Program-made: the position numbers and the translations under genes
The notes under the pieces: model-generated
Seen by the model: the letters and a program-made list of their open reading frames with translations, nothing else
Told to the model about the DNA's origin: nothing
Databases searched by the model: none
Part shown: piece after piece, positions 23,955-33,123 of the stretch
Layout: the number at the start of each line of letters is the position of its first letter
Position numbering within the stretch: the first letter of the stretch is position 1
Origin: Streptomyces sp. CB02400
GTDB lineage: Bacteria; Actinomycetota; Actinomycetes; Streptomycetales; Streptomycetaceae
DNA length: 64,000 nt
Direction: 5' to 3'
Assembly (NCBI RefSeq): GCF_001905725.1
Contig: NZ_LIWB01000008.1
Span: forward strand, 284,244-348,243

Positions 23955-25508
23955 CTACGCCTGATCCCGCACCGGCGCAGGAGACGGCACCGCTGCCGCA
24001 GCCGAGTCGTCGTCGCCGTCCGTGTTCACACGCTCGATGATCGCCATCCGCTCCGGCGTGTCCTCCGGCTTCACGTAGCCGATCAGGACGTACAGGACCA
24101 GCGAGACCGCCAGCGGGATGGAGACCTGGTACTCCAGCGGCACCCCACCGTCGACGGCCCAGTGGATCGGGTAGTTCACCAGCCAGAAGGCCAGCAGACC
24201 CAGCCCCCAGCTGGTGAGCGCCGCCGTCGGCCCGGAGCGGCGGAACGGCCGCAGCAGACCCAGCATCATCGGGATGGCGATCGGGCCCATCAGCCCGGCC
24301 ACCCACTTGATGACGACCGTGATGATGTCCTTGAAGGTCGGCGAGTTGACCTGCGTCGCGACCGCCATGGACAGGCCGAGGAAGACCACCGTCGTCACGC
24401 GGGCCGCGATCAGACCCGACCGGTCGCCCCACAGCCGCGCCCGCTTCGACAGCACCGGCGCCACGTCACGGGTGAAGACGGCCGCGATGGCGTTGGCGTC
24501 CGAGGAGCACATGGCCATCGTGTGGGAGAAGAAGCCGACGATGACCAGGCCCAGCAGGCCGTGCGGCAGCAGTTGCTCGGTCATCAGGGCGTAGGAGTCG
24601 GAGCCGTCCGCCTTCTGGGACTCCACCAGCAGCGGTGACATCCACATCGGGAAGAACAGGATCACCGGCCAGACCAGCCACAGCACCGCCGACAGCCGCG
24701 CCGAGCGCTCCGCCTCGCGGGCGTTGGGGGTGGCCATGTAGCGCTGGGCCTGGTTGAGCATGCCGCCGTTGTACTCGAACAGCTTGATGAACAGGAACGC
24801 CAGCAGGAAGATCGTGCCGTACGGTCCGACCAGCGGCTCCCCGTGTCCCTGGAGCTCCGGCTCGTCCCACGCCCCGAAGAAGCCGCCGTGGTCGCCGAGC
24901 TCGGCCACCACCGCGACGAACATCGCGACACCGGCGAGGAGCTGGATGATGAACTGGCCGAGTTCGGTCAGCGCGTCCGCCCACAGGCCGCCGATGGTGC
25001 AGTAGATCGCCGTGACGACGCCGGTGATGAGGATGCCCTGGTTGAGCGAGACACCGGTGAACACCGACAGCAGGGTGGCGATGGCCGCCCACTTCGCGCC
25101 CACGTCCACGATCTTCAGCAGCATGCCGGACCAGGCCAGCGCCTGCTGCGTCTTCAGGTCGTAGCGGTTCTTCAGGTACTCCAGCGGTGAGGCCACGTGG
25201 AGCCGGGAGCGCAGCCGGTTGATCCGCGGGGCGAACAGCTTCGACCCGATGGCGATGCCGAAGGCGATGGGGAACGACCAGGTGACGAAGGACGTCACGC
25301 CGTACGTGTACGCGATGCCGGCGTAGCCGGTGAACATCACCGCGCTGTACCCGGACATGTGGTGGGAGATGCCGGAGAGCCACCAGGGCATCTTGCCGCC
25401 GGCCGTGAAGAAGTCGCTGACGTTGTCCACGCGCTTGTGGGACCAGATGCCGATACCGACCATCACGGCGAAGTAGCCGATGAGCACCGCCCAGTCGAGA
25501 CTGTTCAT
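23955..25508 (-). CDS. Sodium:solute symporter family transporter
   Basis: 517 residues with about 13 transmembrane helices. It starts at MNSLDWAVLIGYFAVMVGIG and shows SSS-family features: DFFTAGGKMPWWLSGISHHMSGYSA (sodium-site helix), EYLKNRYDLKTQ, and GFFSHTMAMCSSDANAIAAVF in the helix-8/9 region. The family imports sugars, amino acids, vitamins or organic acids driven by Na+; the substrate cannot be deduced. ATG 25508 follows GGAAGGGGGGAC. A longer start at 25607 would add a non-hydrophobic leader and is less likely. The C-terminal tail is acidic (DGDDDSAAAAVP). Confidence 0.93.
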   Translation of the reverse strand: MNSLDWAVLIGYFAVMVGIGIWSHKRVDNVSDFFTAGGKMPWWLSGISHHMSGYSAVMFTGYAGIAYTYGVTSFVTWSFPIAFGIAIGSKLFAPRINRLRSRLHVASPLEYLKNRYDLKTQQALAWSGMLLKIVDVGAKWAAIATLLSVFTGVSLNQGILITGVVTAIYCTIGGLWADALTELGQFIIQLLAGVAMFVAVVAELGDHGGFFGAWDEPELQGHGEPLVGPYGTIFLLAFLFIKLFEYNGGMLNQAQRYMATPNAREAERSARLSAVLWLVWPVILFFPMWMSPLLVESQKADGSDSYALMTEQLLPHGLLGLVIVGFFSHTMAMCSSDANAIAAVFTRDVAPVLSKRARLWGDRSGLIAARVTTVVFLGLSMAVATQVNSPTFKDIITVVIKWVAGLMGPIAIPMMLGLLRPFRRSGPTAALTSWGLGLLAFWLVNYPIHWAVDGGVPLEYQVSIPLAVSLVLYVLIGYVKPEDTPERMAIIERVNTDGDDDSAAAAVPSPAPVRDQA

Positions 25509-25683
25509 GTCCCCCCTTCCAGGGTCCGCCTTGTGAACTCCACTCAGCTGGTTGGCACTTCGCCTGAGCGGGGTAGGGACGAGGAAGGCCGCGAAGTGCC
25601 CGCTCATCGTGGGCGGGGTGGCGCGGGCACGACAAGAAACCGTCGAGTCAAGAGCAAGTAAAAATGTTCGGCTAGCTGACCTC

Positions 25684-25701
25684 CGTTCATAATCATGAAC
25701 G
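25684..25701. promoter_or_regulatory. Inverted repeat in AT-rich gap
   Basis: CGTTCAT-AATC-ATGAACG lies in an unusually A/T-rich stretch (about 25636-25700) between the symporter gene and the next gene, 176 bp upstream of the symporter start. It could be a repressor operator for the symporter or a weak terminator of the gene upstream. Confidence 0.4.
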
Positions 25702-25727
25702 AGGCCGGAGGGGCGGAACCTCCGGGA

Positions 25728-27632
25728 TCAACGCAGCTCGTCCGGGCAGGTGGTGCCCCGCTCCCCCCACTTGTACGGAGCCGCCAGGCGGTACGTCCCC
25801 GGCTGAGGCGCGAGCAGTGTCGTCCACTTGTCGCCGTTCTCGTCCTCCTCCGTCTCCATCAGACAGCCGTGGACGTTCTCGTACGTCTTCGGCTCGCCCT
25901 CCGGGCGGTCCTCGGACTCCTCCGTCTCCTGCGGAGGGTCCAGCGCCTTGCCCTCGGAGTCGACGAGGCCCAGCCACGGCGAGTACGGGACACGGATCAG
26001 GATCCGGCCCGCCTTCTCCACCCGCAGCGTCCACTCGCCCTGCTCGGCCCGCTCCACGACCGTGTTCGGCTCCGCCAGCGGCGTCGGCTCGTTCACCGCG
26101 AAGAGCTGCCAGTTCGCGTCGCCCCAGATCTGCTTCAGATACGGCAGCCCGCGCTGCACCAGCTCCCGCTCCCGCTGACCGCCGTCACCGTCCGGCTCGT
26201 CCTTCGGCAGCACCACGAAGTGCACGCCCCAGCGCTTCAGCCACTCGCGGTAGTTCGCCGAGTTGAGGGTGTCGTCGTAGAAGAGCGGGTTGCGCTCCAT
26301 GTCGGCCTGCCGGTTCCAGCCCCGGGCCAGATTGACGTACGGGGCGAGGGCGGACGCCTCACGGTGCGAGCGGGCCGGGACGACCTCCACGCGGCCCCGC
26401 TCGGCGCCGACCTCCTGGAGCTCGTTCAGCAGCGGCGCCAGCTCGCGCGCCCAGGACGCCCGCGGTGTGGTGCGCACGACGTCGTCGACCGACTTGAAGC
26501 CGATCCAGCCGGTGAAGCCGACGAAGGCGACGACGATCGCGTACCACTTGAGGGTCTTCGGCACCGTGAACGGCAGCGCCGCCACCAGCACCACCCCGCC
26601 GAACAGCATCGCCAGCCGGGTCATGTTCGACCCGATCTGCGAACTGATCAGCCAGACCAGCACGATCCCCAGCCCGTACACCGCGGCCGTGATCCGTACG
26701 GTCTTCCACTCCGCGGGGACCAGGACGTACACCAGGACCGAGTACAGCAGCGGCAGGATCACCGAGCCGATGCCCATCGGCTGGGTCCCCGAGAACGGGA
26801 ACAGCCACGCCGACACCGCCACCACCGCACTGGGCGCGAGACCCAGCGCCCACGCCCCCGGCCGGCGCTTCTGCAGGAACAGCGCCACCGCCACCAGGCC
26901 CACGAACAGTCCCGCGACCGGCGAGGCCATCGTCGCCAGCGCCGCCAGCGGGGCCGCGCACAGGGCCTTCGCCCAGCGCTTGTAGCGCCACCGGTGGGGC
27001 CAGCAGAAGACGACGGCGACCGCGCCGAGCGCGAACATCGTGCCGAGCCCGTACGTCACCCGCCCCGAGGCCGCGTTGCACAGCAGCGCGAACACACCCG
27101 CGAGCGCGGCCCACAGGGGGTTGCGCACCATGGGGGTCCCCCCGCTCGAGCGAAGCCGGGAGTGGGGGAGGCTGCGCATCAGCACCAGCGTCAGCAGGCC
27201 CGCCGACACCGTGCCCGCGATCATCATCGTGGTCCGCACCCCGAGGACCGACATCAGGTACGGCGACACCACGCTGTACGACACCGGGTGCATACCGCCG
27301 TACCAGGCGAGGTTGTACGCGGAGTCCGGGTGCCGGCCGACGAACTCGGCCCACGCGTCCTGCGCGGCGAGGTCGCCGCCGCTGTTGGCGAACGTGAAGA
27401 ACCAGGCGATGTGCAGCAGGCCGGCGAGAATGGTGACGGAGAGCGCCGGGTGCCGCAGCATGCGGGTGCGCACGGCGAGGACGGCGGTCATGAGCGCGCC
27501 GGGGGTGCTGGGGGCGCCTGGGGTGTCGTCAGTGCCCTCGGGTGTCCGCTGTGTCCCGGTCAGCGGTATTCGCGGGCCGGATTCCGGGTCCGGATCGGCG
27601 TCGTCGGCGCGTGTCGGCTCCGCTGTGGCCAC
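25728..27632 (-). CDS. Polytopic membrane protein of unknown function
   Basis: 634 residues: an acidic/Pro-rich N-terminus (about 50 residues), about 11-12 hydrophobic helices (60-400), then a 200-residue soluble C-terminal part, probably extracytoplasmic (SPWLGLVDSEGKALDPP, CLMETEEDENGDKWTTLLAPQPGTYRLAAPYKW). The layout (first loop with AQDAWAEFVGRHPDSAYNLAWYGGMHPVSYS, then many helices) recalls GT-C-type or oligosaccharide-handling membrane proteins, but no catalytic motif is firm. A palindromic repeat is inserted in frame and encodes SLPHSRLRSSGGTPM (about residues 153-167). ATG 27632 has no strong ribosome binding site. Confidence 0.7.
   Translation of the reverse strand: MATAEPTRADDADPDPESGPRIPLTGTQRTPEGTDDTPGAPSTPGALMTAVLAVRTRMLRHPALSVTILAGLLHIAWFFTFANSGGDLAAQDAWAEFVGRHPDSAYNLAWYGGMHPVSYSVVSPYLMSVLGVRTTMMIAGTVSAGLLTLVLMRSLPHSRLRSSGGTPMVRNPLWAALAGVFALLCNAASGRVTYGLGTMFALGAVAVVFCWPHRWRYKRWAKALCAAPLAALATMASPVAGLFVGLVAVALFLQKRRPGAWALGLAPSAVVAVSAWLFPFSGTQPMGIGSVILPLLYSVLVYVLVPAEWKTVRITAAVYGLGIVLVWLISSQIGSNMTRLAMLFGGVVLVAALPFTVPKTLKWYAIVVAFVGFTGWIGFKSVDDVVRTTPRASWARELAPLLNELQEVGAERGRVEVVPARSHREASALAPYVNLARGWNRQADMERNPLFYDDTLNSANYREWLKRWGVHFVVLPKDEPDGDGGQRERELVQRGLPYLKQIWGDANWQLFAVNEPTPLAEPNTVVERAEQGEWTLRVEKAGRILIRVPYSPWLGLVDSEGKALDPPQETEESEDRPEGEPKTYENVHGCLMETEEDENGDKWTTLLAPQPGTYRLAAPYKWGERGTTCPDELR
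27129..27171. mobile_element. Palindromic mini-element inserted in frame in a coding region
   Basis: TGGGGGTCCCCCCGCTCGAG then CGAAGCCGGGAGTGGGGGAGG forms a stem of C/G runs around CTCGAGCGAAGCCGGGAG. I know near-identical palindromes as dispersed repeats in many Streptomyces genomes. Read on the gene strand it adds LPHSRLRSSGGTPM without a stop. Confidence 0.7.
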
Positions 27633-27696
27633 CTGAAGGCACTCCCCGTGTCCCGTTCCTTGCCTGTTCCTTGCCCGTTTCGTGACGCTAGCACGC

Positions 27697-27738
27697 AGCC
27701 AGGCGGCCGTCGCCCGGGTGGGCGTCGGCCGCCTGGCT
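27697..27738 (-). terminator. Terminator of the carboxypeptidase gene
   Basis: Perfect 13-bp inverted repeat AGCCAGGCGGCCG / CGGCCGCCTGGCT with a 16-nt GC-rich loop, 15 nt past the stop codon at 27753. Confidence 0.8.
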
Positions 27739-27752
27739 CGTACGTCTCCGGG

Positions 27753-30476
27753 TCAGGAGAGACGCGTCAGCTTGTCCGTGAAGCCGGGCTCCGCGAGGTC
27801 CTCCTGCAGGGCGACCGGCACCTTGACGGCACCGCCCGATCCGTCGCCGACGGTGAGCGTGCCCACCTTCGTGCCGGTCTTCGCGGTGTGCGGCAGGTCG
27901 TCCCCGGTGAACGTCAGCTTCACCGACAGCCCCGCCCAGCCGACGGCCTTGACGTCCTCGGTGACGGTGACGGGCGTACGGCCGCCGAGACCGTCGTCCA
28001 CGTACCCGACGACGTCGCCCTTCTTCAGGATCTTCGCCGAGGTCAGCGCCTCCTGGGCGGCGCGCAGCGCGGGCTTGCTGACCTCGTTGACCGTCTTCAG
28101 GATCGACGGGCCCTTGTGCTGGCCGAGGATCGCGCCGACGACGATGACCGTCTGACCGTCCACCTCCTTGCGGCCGGCGAAGAGCAGGTTGCCGCCGGCC
28201 TTGGTGGTGGAGCCGGTCTTGATGCCGATCGCGCCCATGGTGTAGGGCAGCTCGTTGTAGTTGGTCCAGTACTTCCCGGTCGGGTCCGTCCAGCTGGCCG
28301 CGCTGGTGATGGCCACCATGGCCGGGATCCTCATGGCCGCGACGCCGAGCTTCGTCTGGTCCTCGGCGGTGGAGACGGTGGTCGCCTTCAGCCCCGAGGG
28401 GTCGGTGTACGTCGTGTTGGTCATCCCGAGCTCCTTGGCGGTGTCGTTCATCTTCTCGACGAACGCCTCCTCGGAGCCCGCGTCCCAACGCGCCAGCAGA
28501 CGCGCGATGTTGTTCGCGGAGGGGACCATGACGGCCGACAGCGCCTGCTTCTCGGTGAGGAAGTCGCCGGCCTTGACGGTGTTGAGCGTGGACTCGCCGT
28601 CCTTGTCGTAGCCGCCCTCCTCCTCCGCCTTCGCGTCGACCTCGATCTTCGGGCCTTCCTCACCGGGCTTCAGCGGGTGCTCGCGCAGGATGATGTACGC
28701 CGTCATGGTCTTGGCGACGGAGCCGATGGCGACCGGCTTCTGCTCGCCGAAGTGGTCCATCGTGCCGATGCCGTCGCCACTCATCCAGCCCTGGCCCTCG
28801 TCCGGCCAGGGCAGCTTCACCTGGTCGCCGTCGAAGGTGTGGGTGTTCTCCGCGGTGAGCACCAGGGTGGGAGTCGGCAGCGGGCGTACGGTCTGCACGA
28901 TCGCAAAGACGATCGCGAGGAGCACGACCAGCGGCGCCCAGATCTTGACCCGCCGCACGGCCGTCCGCAGCGGGGTCTGCGGCGGCGGCGGGGTGTTGGT
29001 CAGCTCGGCCAGCAGGTCCAGCGGCGGCCTGGGCGGCAGCGGCTGCTGGGTGGTCCGCTCGGGACCGACCTGCGGGAGGGAGGAGGTGGCCCCGGCGGGG
29101 GCGGCGGGAGCGGCGGGCGGCTTGTGCCCACCGAGGTCGTCGTCCCGCTTGAGCGCGACGAACTTGCTGGTCCGCTCGGCCTCGGCAGCGGCCTCGCGGA
29201 CCGCGGCGCCCAGCTTGAGCATGGTGGTGGGCTGATCGACGGCGGGCGCGGAGGGCCGCCCGGTCCGGAACACGGCGGTGGGCTGATCGACGGGCCCCTC
29301 GGCCTTCGGCCGCCCGTCCTCGGCGGCGTCAGCCGCCGACGGCCCGCCCCCGGGCTCGTCCTCGCCGTGCCGGTCGTCCTCGGTGGCCCCCTGGGCCCCC
29401 GCGACCGGCTTCCCGTCACCACCCCGGGACGAACCCGCCTCGGGCTCCCCCTCGCCCGGGCCCGCGAGGGCGGCGGCCTTCGCCGCACCGGCGCCCGGCA
29501 CGTCCTGCGCGGTGCCCTCGGACCCGTCCGCGCCCTTTCCGGTGCCCTCGGACCCGTCCTCGTCGCCCGCGAAGGCGACGGCCTCGGGAGCGTCCGTGTC
29601 CGTCCCGGCGTCCTCGGGCTTCTTCTCGGCGCGGGGCGCGTCACCCGCGGCCCTGGGCGCGTCAGCGTCCGTCCCGGAGCTCTCGGACCCGTCCTGGCCG
29701 CGGGAGACGTCGACCGTGGGCTTCGGCGCGCCCGTGCCGGTCCCGGCGGCGGCGTGCGCGGCGCTCTCGGGCTCGTCCCCGGCGCGGGGCGCCTCGGACC
29801 CGTCCTGGCCGTGGGAGACGTCTGCCGCGTCCTCGGCCCCACCCTTCGACTTCGTGGTGGCGGCCGTCCGCTCGGGGGTGTCCTCGGCCTCACCGCTCGC
29901 GTCGTCCGTGTGGCCGGACCCCGGCTCCGTCTCGCGCTCGCCCTGGTCGGCGATGGTGCTCGTGGTCGTACCGGCCTCGGGGGTGTTCTTCCGGTCCCCG
30001 ACGGTGGCCGTCCGCTCGGAGGCGTTCTCGGCCTCACCGCTCGCGTCGTCCGTGTGGCCGGACCCCGGCTCAGCCTCGCGCTCGCCCTGGTCACTGGTGG
30101 TGCTCGTGGTCGTACCGGCCTCGGAGGTGTCCTCGCGGTCCCCGGCGGCAGCCGTCCGGTCCGAGCTGTTCTCGGTGTCGGTGGTGGCGCCCTCGGCGCC
30201 GCCCTCGGATTCGTCCGGGTCCGCCGAGCGGACCCACGCGGCCACCGCCTCGCGCAGACGGCCGGACTCCTCGCCCGCGCCGGAGGGCGTCGACAGCACG
30301 CGGGTGGCCGTGTCGATGCTTCCGCGGCTCTCCGAGGGCTCGGCCTCGCGGCTCACCGCCAGCCGGGGATCCCGCTTCTCGGGAACCGGATCCGCGCTCC
30401 CCGACGTCGGTTCTGCCGACGACTCGCGCTGCTTCGACCTGTCGGGGGACTCGCCCGCCACCGATGCCTCCTCCAT
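27753..30476 (-). CDS. D-alanyl-D-alanine carboxypeptidase with long disordered cytoplasmic tail
   Basis: 907 residues. The C-terminal 370 form a class C low-molecular-mass penicillin-binding protein. The SxxK motif is SVAK (near 584), SxN is SAN (near 648) and KTG is KTGS (near 751). A C-terminal beta domain follows. It would trim the terminal D-Ala of peptidoglycan outside the membrane. A single anchor helix (WAPLVVLLAIVFAIV, near 510-530) precedes it. The first 500 residues are Glu/Asp/Ser/Thr/Gly-rich and disordered, and would lie in the cytoplasm. They hold a 48-residue repeat in tandem (GHTDDASGEAE core) and two DQPTA/DQPTT motifs. ATG 30476 is the likeliest start (MEEASVAGES), with a weak ribosome binding site. 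Confidence 0.92.
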   Translation of the reverse strand: MEEASVAGESPDRSKQRESSAEPTSGSADPVPEKRDPRLAVSREAEPSESRGSIDTATRVLSTPSGAGEESGRLREAVAAWVRSADPDESEGGAEGATTDTENSSDRTAAAGDREDTSEAGTTTSTTSDQGEREAEPGSGHTDDASGEAENASERTATVGDRKNTPEAGTTTSTIADQGERETEPGSGHTDDASGEAEDTPERTAATTKSKGGAEDAADVSHGQDGSEAPRAGDEPESAAHAAAGTGTGAPKPTVDVSRGQDGSESSGTDADAPRAAGDAPRAEKKPEDAGTDTDAPEAVAFAGDEDGSEGTGKGADGSEGTAQDVPGAGAAKAAALAGPGEGEPEAGSSRGGDGKPVAGAQGATEDDRHGEDEPGGGPSAADAAEDGRPKAEGPVDQPTAVFRTGRPSAPAVDQPTTMLKLGAAVREAAAEAERTSKFVALKRDDDLGGHKPPAAPAAPAGATSSLPQVGPERTTQQPLPPRPPLDLLAELTNTPPPPQTPLRTAVRRVKIWAPLVVLLAIVFAIVQTVRPLPTPTLVLTAENTHTFDGDQVKLPWPDEGQGWMSGDGIGTMDHFGEQKPVAIGSVAKTMTAYIILREHPLKPGEEGPKIEVDAKAEEEGGYDKDGESTLNTVKAGDFLTEKQALSAVMVPSANNIARLLARWDAGSEEAFVEKMNDTAKELGMTNTTYTDPSGLKATTVSTAEDQTKLGVAAMRIPAMVAITSAASWTDPTGKYWTNYNELPYTMGAIGIKTGSTTKAGGNLLFAGRKEVDGQTVIVVGAILGQHKGPSILKTVNEVSKPALRAAQEALTSAKILKKGDVVGYVDDGLGGRTPVTVTEDVKAVGWAGLSVKLTFTGDDLPHTAKTGTKVGTLTVGDGSGGAVKVPVALQEDLAEPGFTDKLTRLS
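29869..30156. repeat. 144-bp in-frame tandem duplication in the carboxypeptidase tail
   Basis: GCCTCACCGCTCGCGTCGTC begins at 29887 and again at 30031. The two 48-codon copies encode AGTTTSTxxDQGERExEPGS followed by GHTDDASGEAE. Nucleotide identity is high through most of the unit. Confidence 0.8.
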
Positions 30477-30699
30477 GTGCCGCACGCCCCGCGTGCGCCA
30501 ACCGAACCGTGAACCGCCCGCCCGCGACAGCACTCCGCAGCGCTGTCCGAACCATGTACCAGTGTCCTGTGTGCGGACTTCCCCCACGTGGTAGACGAGA
30601 ACGACATAGCCACTGGTTCCACTACGAACCGGTCACGCACCCTCGACAGACCAATGTGAGAGGGGTCACCCTGTCATTCATCCACGCGGGGAGGCATGG

Positions 30700-31455
30700 A
30701 TGGGCAGGAGCCGCAGAACACTTCCGGAGGAGCTTCTGCTGCTGGCATTGGACCCGACCACGGGTACCACTGCACAGCCGCAGTCGCTCGACCTCGGTCT
30801 GGCCGGAGCGCAGCTAGTGGAGCTGGCGCTGGCCGGACGGATAGCCCCAGACGGGGATCGTATCGCCGTGGTGGTGCCACGGCCGACTGGAGACCCAACA
30901 CTGGACTGCGCGTTGGAGTTGCTGCGAAGGCGCGGCGCTCCGGTACGGGCGGTCCACTGGATCGGCGGGCCGCGTCTCGGGCTGCGCCAGACCTATCTCT
31001 CGCATCTGGAGCGGTGCGGCATGGTGCACGCCGTGGCCGGACAGATGTGCGGGGTGCTGCCGACGACTCGCTACCAGGCGACGGACACCGAGATCAGCCG
31101 GGAGATCAGAACCCGGCTGGACTCCGCGATCCGCACCGGCGTCCCGCCGGACCCGCGGACCGCGGCGCTCGCCGCACTGGCGCACGCGGTCGGCCTCGGC
31201 AAGCACCTGTACCCGGGGAACGAGGGACGCTCCTCGCGTTCCCGGTTGCGGGATCTGATCCGGCACGACCCGATGGGCGGACTCGTCGCGCACGCCGTGA
31301 TGGACGTCCAGAACGGCGTGGCGGCCCAGCCGCGCCGCAACTCCGCCCCGGCGGGCCGGCAGGCCCCCGCCGGCGGCCGGGGCGCACCGGAACCCGCCCG
31401 AGGCGTTCCGGCGCAACCGCACCACGGATCCATGGCACGCGCCGCGGCCCACTGA
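30700..31455 (+). CDS. GOLPH3/VPS74 (GPP34)-family phosphoprotein
   Basis: 251 residues. The GPP34 pattern is clear: LPEELLLLALDPTTG at the N-terminus, LGLAGAQLVELALAGRIA, a helical middle (DCALELLRRRGAPVRAVHWIGG), and a C-terminal DPRTAALAALAHAVGLGKHLYPGNEGRS motif, then a disordered tail. Eukaryotic members bind phosphatidylinositol-4-phosphate on the Golgi. In Streptomyces the family is expanded and its role is unknown, perhaps membrane association. ATG 30700 follows GGGGAGGC. It is divergent from the carboxypeptidase gene. Confidence 0.9.
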   Translation: MGRSRRTLPEELLLLALDPTTGTTAQPQSLDLGLAGAQLVELALAGRIAPDGDRIAVVVPRPTGDPTLDCALELLRRRGAPVRAVHWIGGPRLGLRQTYLSHLERCGMVHAVAGQMCGVLPTTRYQATDTEISREIRTRLDSAIRTGVPPDPRTAALAALAHAVGLGKHLYPGNEGRSSRSRLRDLIRHDPMGGLVAHAVMDVQNGVAAQPRRNSAPAGRQAPAGGRGAPEPARGVPAQPHHGSMARAAAH

Positions 31456-31640
31456 GCCCGTACGGCCCCAGGGCTCAACGGCACAGGCAACGGCACGGCC
31501 GACGGATCCACGGCCGACAGACCCGGTCACGGGAGCCGCGGTCCGAGCGGGGCGAAGGAGAACGCACGGGTTCTCTTCCGCCCCGCTCGGCGCACCCGCG
31601 ACCGGCTTCGGCACGCGCCAACACCCGCCACCACACCGTG

Positions 31641-31737
31641 AAGTGGCGTGTACCCGTCGTATATCCGCCGTTTCCCAGCGGCAGGAAGCACCTTGGTGGC
31701 AGTCTGCTCATCAGCAGACACGCAAAGTGGCAAGTAC
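31641..31737 (+). promoter_or_regulatory. Paired direct repeats upstream of the XRE regulator gene
   Basis: The 310-bp gap 31456-31765 holds no gene. It contains AAGTGGCGTGTAC (31641-31653) and AAGTGGCAAGTAC (31725-31737) exactly 84 bp apart, about eight helical turns. Between them is an inverted repeat GTCTGCT-CATC-AGCAGAC (31702-31719). This is a plausible autoregulatory site for the regulator gene that starts at 31766. Confidence 0.5.
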
Positions 31738-31765
31738 GAGGCACGCAGCCGGAGGTGCACGTCCC

Positions 31766-32623
31766 GTGGCGTCCAATGTCAATCCCACCGTCAGGCGGCG
31801 CCGGCTGGGCCAGGAGCTGCGCCGGCTCCGCGAGGTCAAGGGCATGACCGCCGAGGAGGTGGCGGAGCGACTGCTGGTGTCGCAGTCGAAGATCAGCCGC
31901 CTGGAGAACGGCAGGCGCAGCATCAGCCAGCGTGACGTCCGCGATCTGTGCGGGGTCTACGAGGTGGAGGACCAGCGGATCGTCGAGTCGCTGATGCAGA
32001 TGGCCAAGGACTCGCGCCAGCAGGGCTGGTGGCACGCCTTCGGCGACATCCCGTACAGCGTCTACATCGGTCTGGAGACGGACGCGGAGTCGCTCCGGGT
32101 CTACGAACCGCAGATCATCACCGGTCTGTTGCAGACCCGCGCGTACGCCGAGGCGATCGTGCAGGGCGGTTCACCGGAGTCGTCCGAGCAGGACAACGAC
32201 AAGCGGGTCGAGGTGCGGCTGCGCCGGCAGAGCCGGATCACCGCAGAGAAGGACCCGCTGCGGCTGTGGGTGGTGCTGGACGAGGCGTCGCTGCACAGGG
32301 TCGTCGGGAGCCGGCAGGTGATGCGGGAACAACTGGAGCACGTCATGGAGTTGTCCCAGCAGCCGCACATCACCGTGCAGGTGCTGCCGTTCGAGGTCGG
32401 CGCGCACGCCGGTATCAACGGGCAGTACTCGATCCTGGAGTTCGCCGACGCGGCCGACTCCAGCGTCGTCTACATCGAGGGCGTCACCAGCGACCTGTAC
32501 CTGGAGAAGCCGCACGACGTGCAGAAGTACACGGTGATGTACGAGCACCTGCGGGCCCAGTCGTTGAACGTGGAGGCGTCCCGGCAGCGCGTCGAGCGCC
32601 TCGCGAAGGAGTACGCGCGCTGA
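31766..32623 (+). CDS. XRE-family regulator with DUF5753 domain
   Basis: 285 residues. The Cro/CI-type helix-turn-helix spans about 12-70 (LGQELRRLREVKGMTAEEVAERLLVSQSKISRLENG). The DUF5753 domain follows (about 95-270: YIGLETDAESLRVYEPQIITGLLQTRAYAEAI, LHRVVGSRQVMREQLEHVMELS, VQVLPFEVGAHAG). These regulators are paired with a small DUF397 protein, as here, and influence development and antibiotic production. GTG 31766 follows GGAGG by 10 nt. Autoregulation through the upstream direct repeats is an inference. Confidence 0.95.
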   Translation: MASNVNPTVRRRRLGQELRRLREVKGMTAEEVAERLLVSQSKISRLENGRRSISQRDVRDLCGVYEVEDQRIVESLMQMAKDSRQQGWWHAFGDIPYSVYIGLETDAESLRVYEPQIITGLLQTRAYAEAIVQGGSPESSEQDNDKRVEVRLRRQSRITAEKDPLRLWVVLDEASLHRVVGSRQVMREQLEHVMELSQQPHITVQVLPFEVGAHAGINGQYSILEFADAADSSVVYIEGVTSDLYLEKPHDVQKYTVMYEHLRAQSLNVEASRQRVERLAKEYAR

Positions 32624-32849
32624 GCACCGACCGGGAGGCGGCGGGATGATACACCGCTGACATGCCGGGTTGGAAGTATCACCTGGTATATGCCACCCGG
32701 TCGAGTGAACGACTGCTCCGAAAGAAGATGTTGGCGAGTAGCGTCGATCACGCCAACCACCAGCGAGGGTTGGCGAAATCCGTTCTGTGGGTTCACGTCG
32801 GAACACACAGGCGGGTGACAGCGACTCAGCATCTGGCTACGGAGCGAAC

Positions 32850-33041
32850 ATGTCAATTCGTCTGGGCGCCACGGAAACGTGGACGACGTCCTCCTACACC
32901 AACAACAACGGCGCGTGCGTGATGGTCAGGTCGACCACCGAGGCGGCGCTGGAACTCGGGGACACCAAGGTCCCCGAGGGTCCGAAGCTGGCCTTCCCCG
33001 CGGACGCGTGGAGCGCCTTCGTGGCCTCGGTCAAGAGCTGA
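32850..33041 (+). CDS. DUF397 partner protein
   Basis: 63 residues. It matches DUF397: TWTTSSYTNNNGACVMVR, then ALELGDTKVPEGPKLAFPADAWSAFVASVK. In Streptomyces these are encoded right after XRE-DUF5753 regulators (WhiJ/WhiJ-partner type) and are thought to antagonise or cooperate with them. ATG 32850 follows GGAG at 5 nt. The 226-bp spacer from the regulator is long for the pair and contains GTATCACCTGGTATAT (near 32674), a possible operator, so an internal promoter is likely. Confidence 0.92.
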   Translation: MSIRLGATETWTTSSYTNNNGACVMVRSTTEAALELGDTKVPEGPKLAFPADAWSAFVASVKS

Positions 33042-33123
33042 CCGGTCCGGCGACCGGCCACCGGGCGACACCGGACCGGCACGAGCACCACCGACAGGGC
33101 CCTCTCGACCAGTTCGCCGTCCT

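Noticed and set aside
25695..30512. A 1605-codon open frame on the plus strand
   Set aside because: It is antisense to the membrane-protein and carboxypeptidase genes, lacks recognisable domains and is rich in Arg/Gly/Pro, as expected of a high-GC shadow frame.
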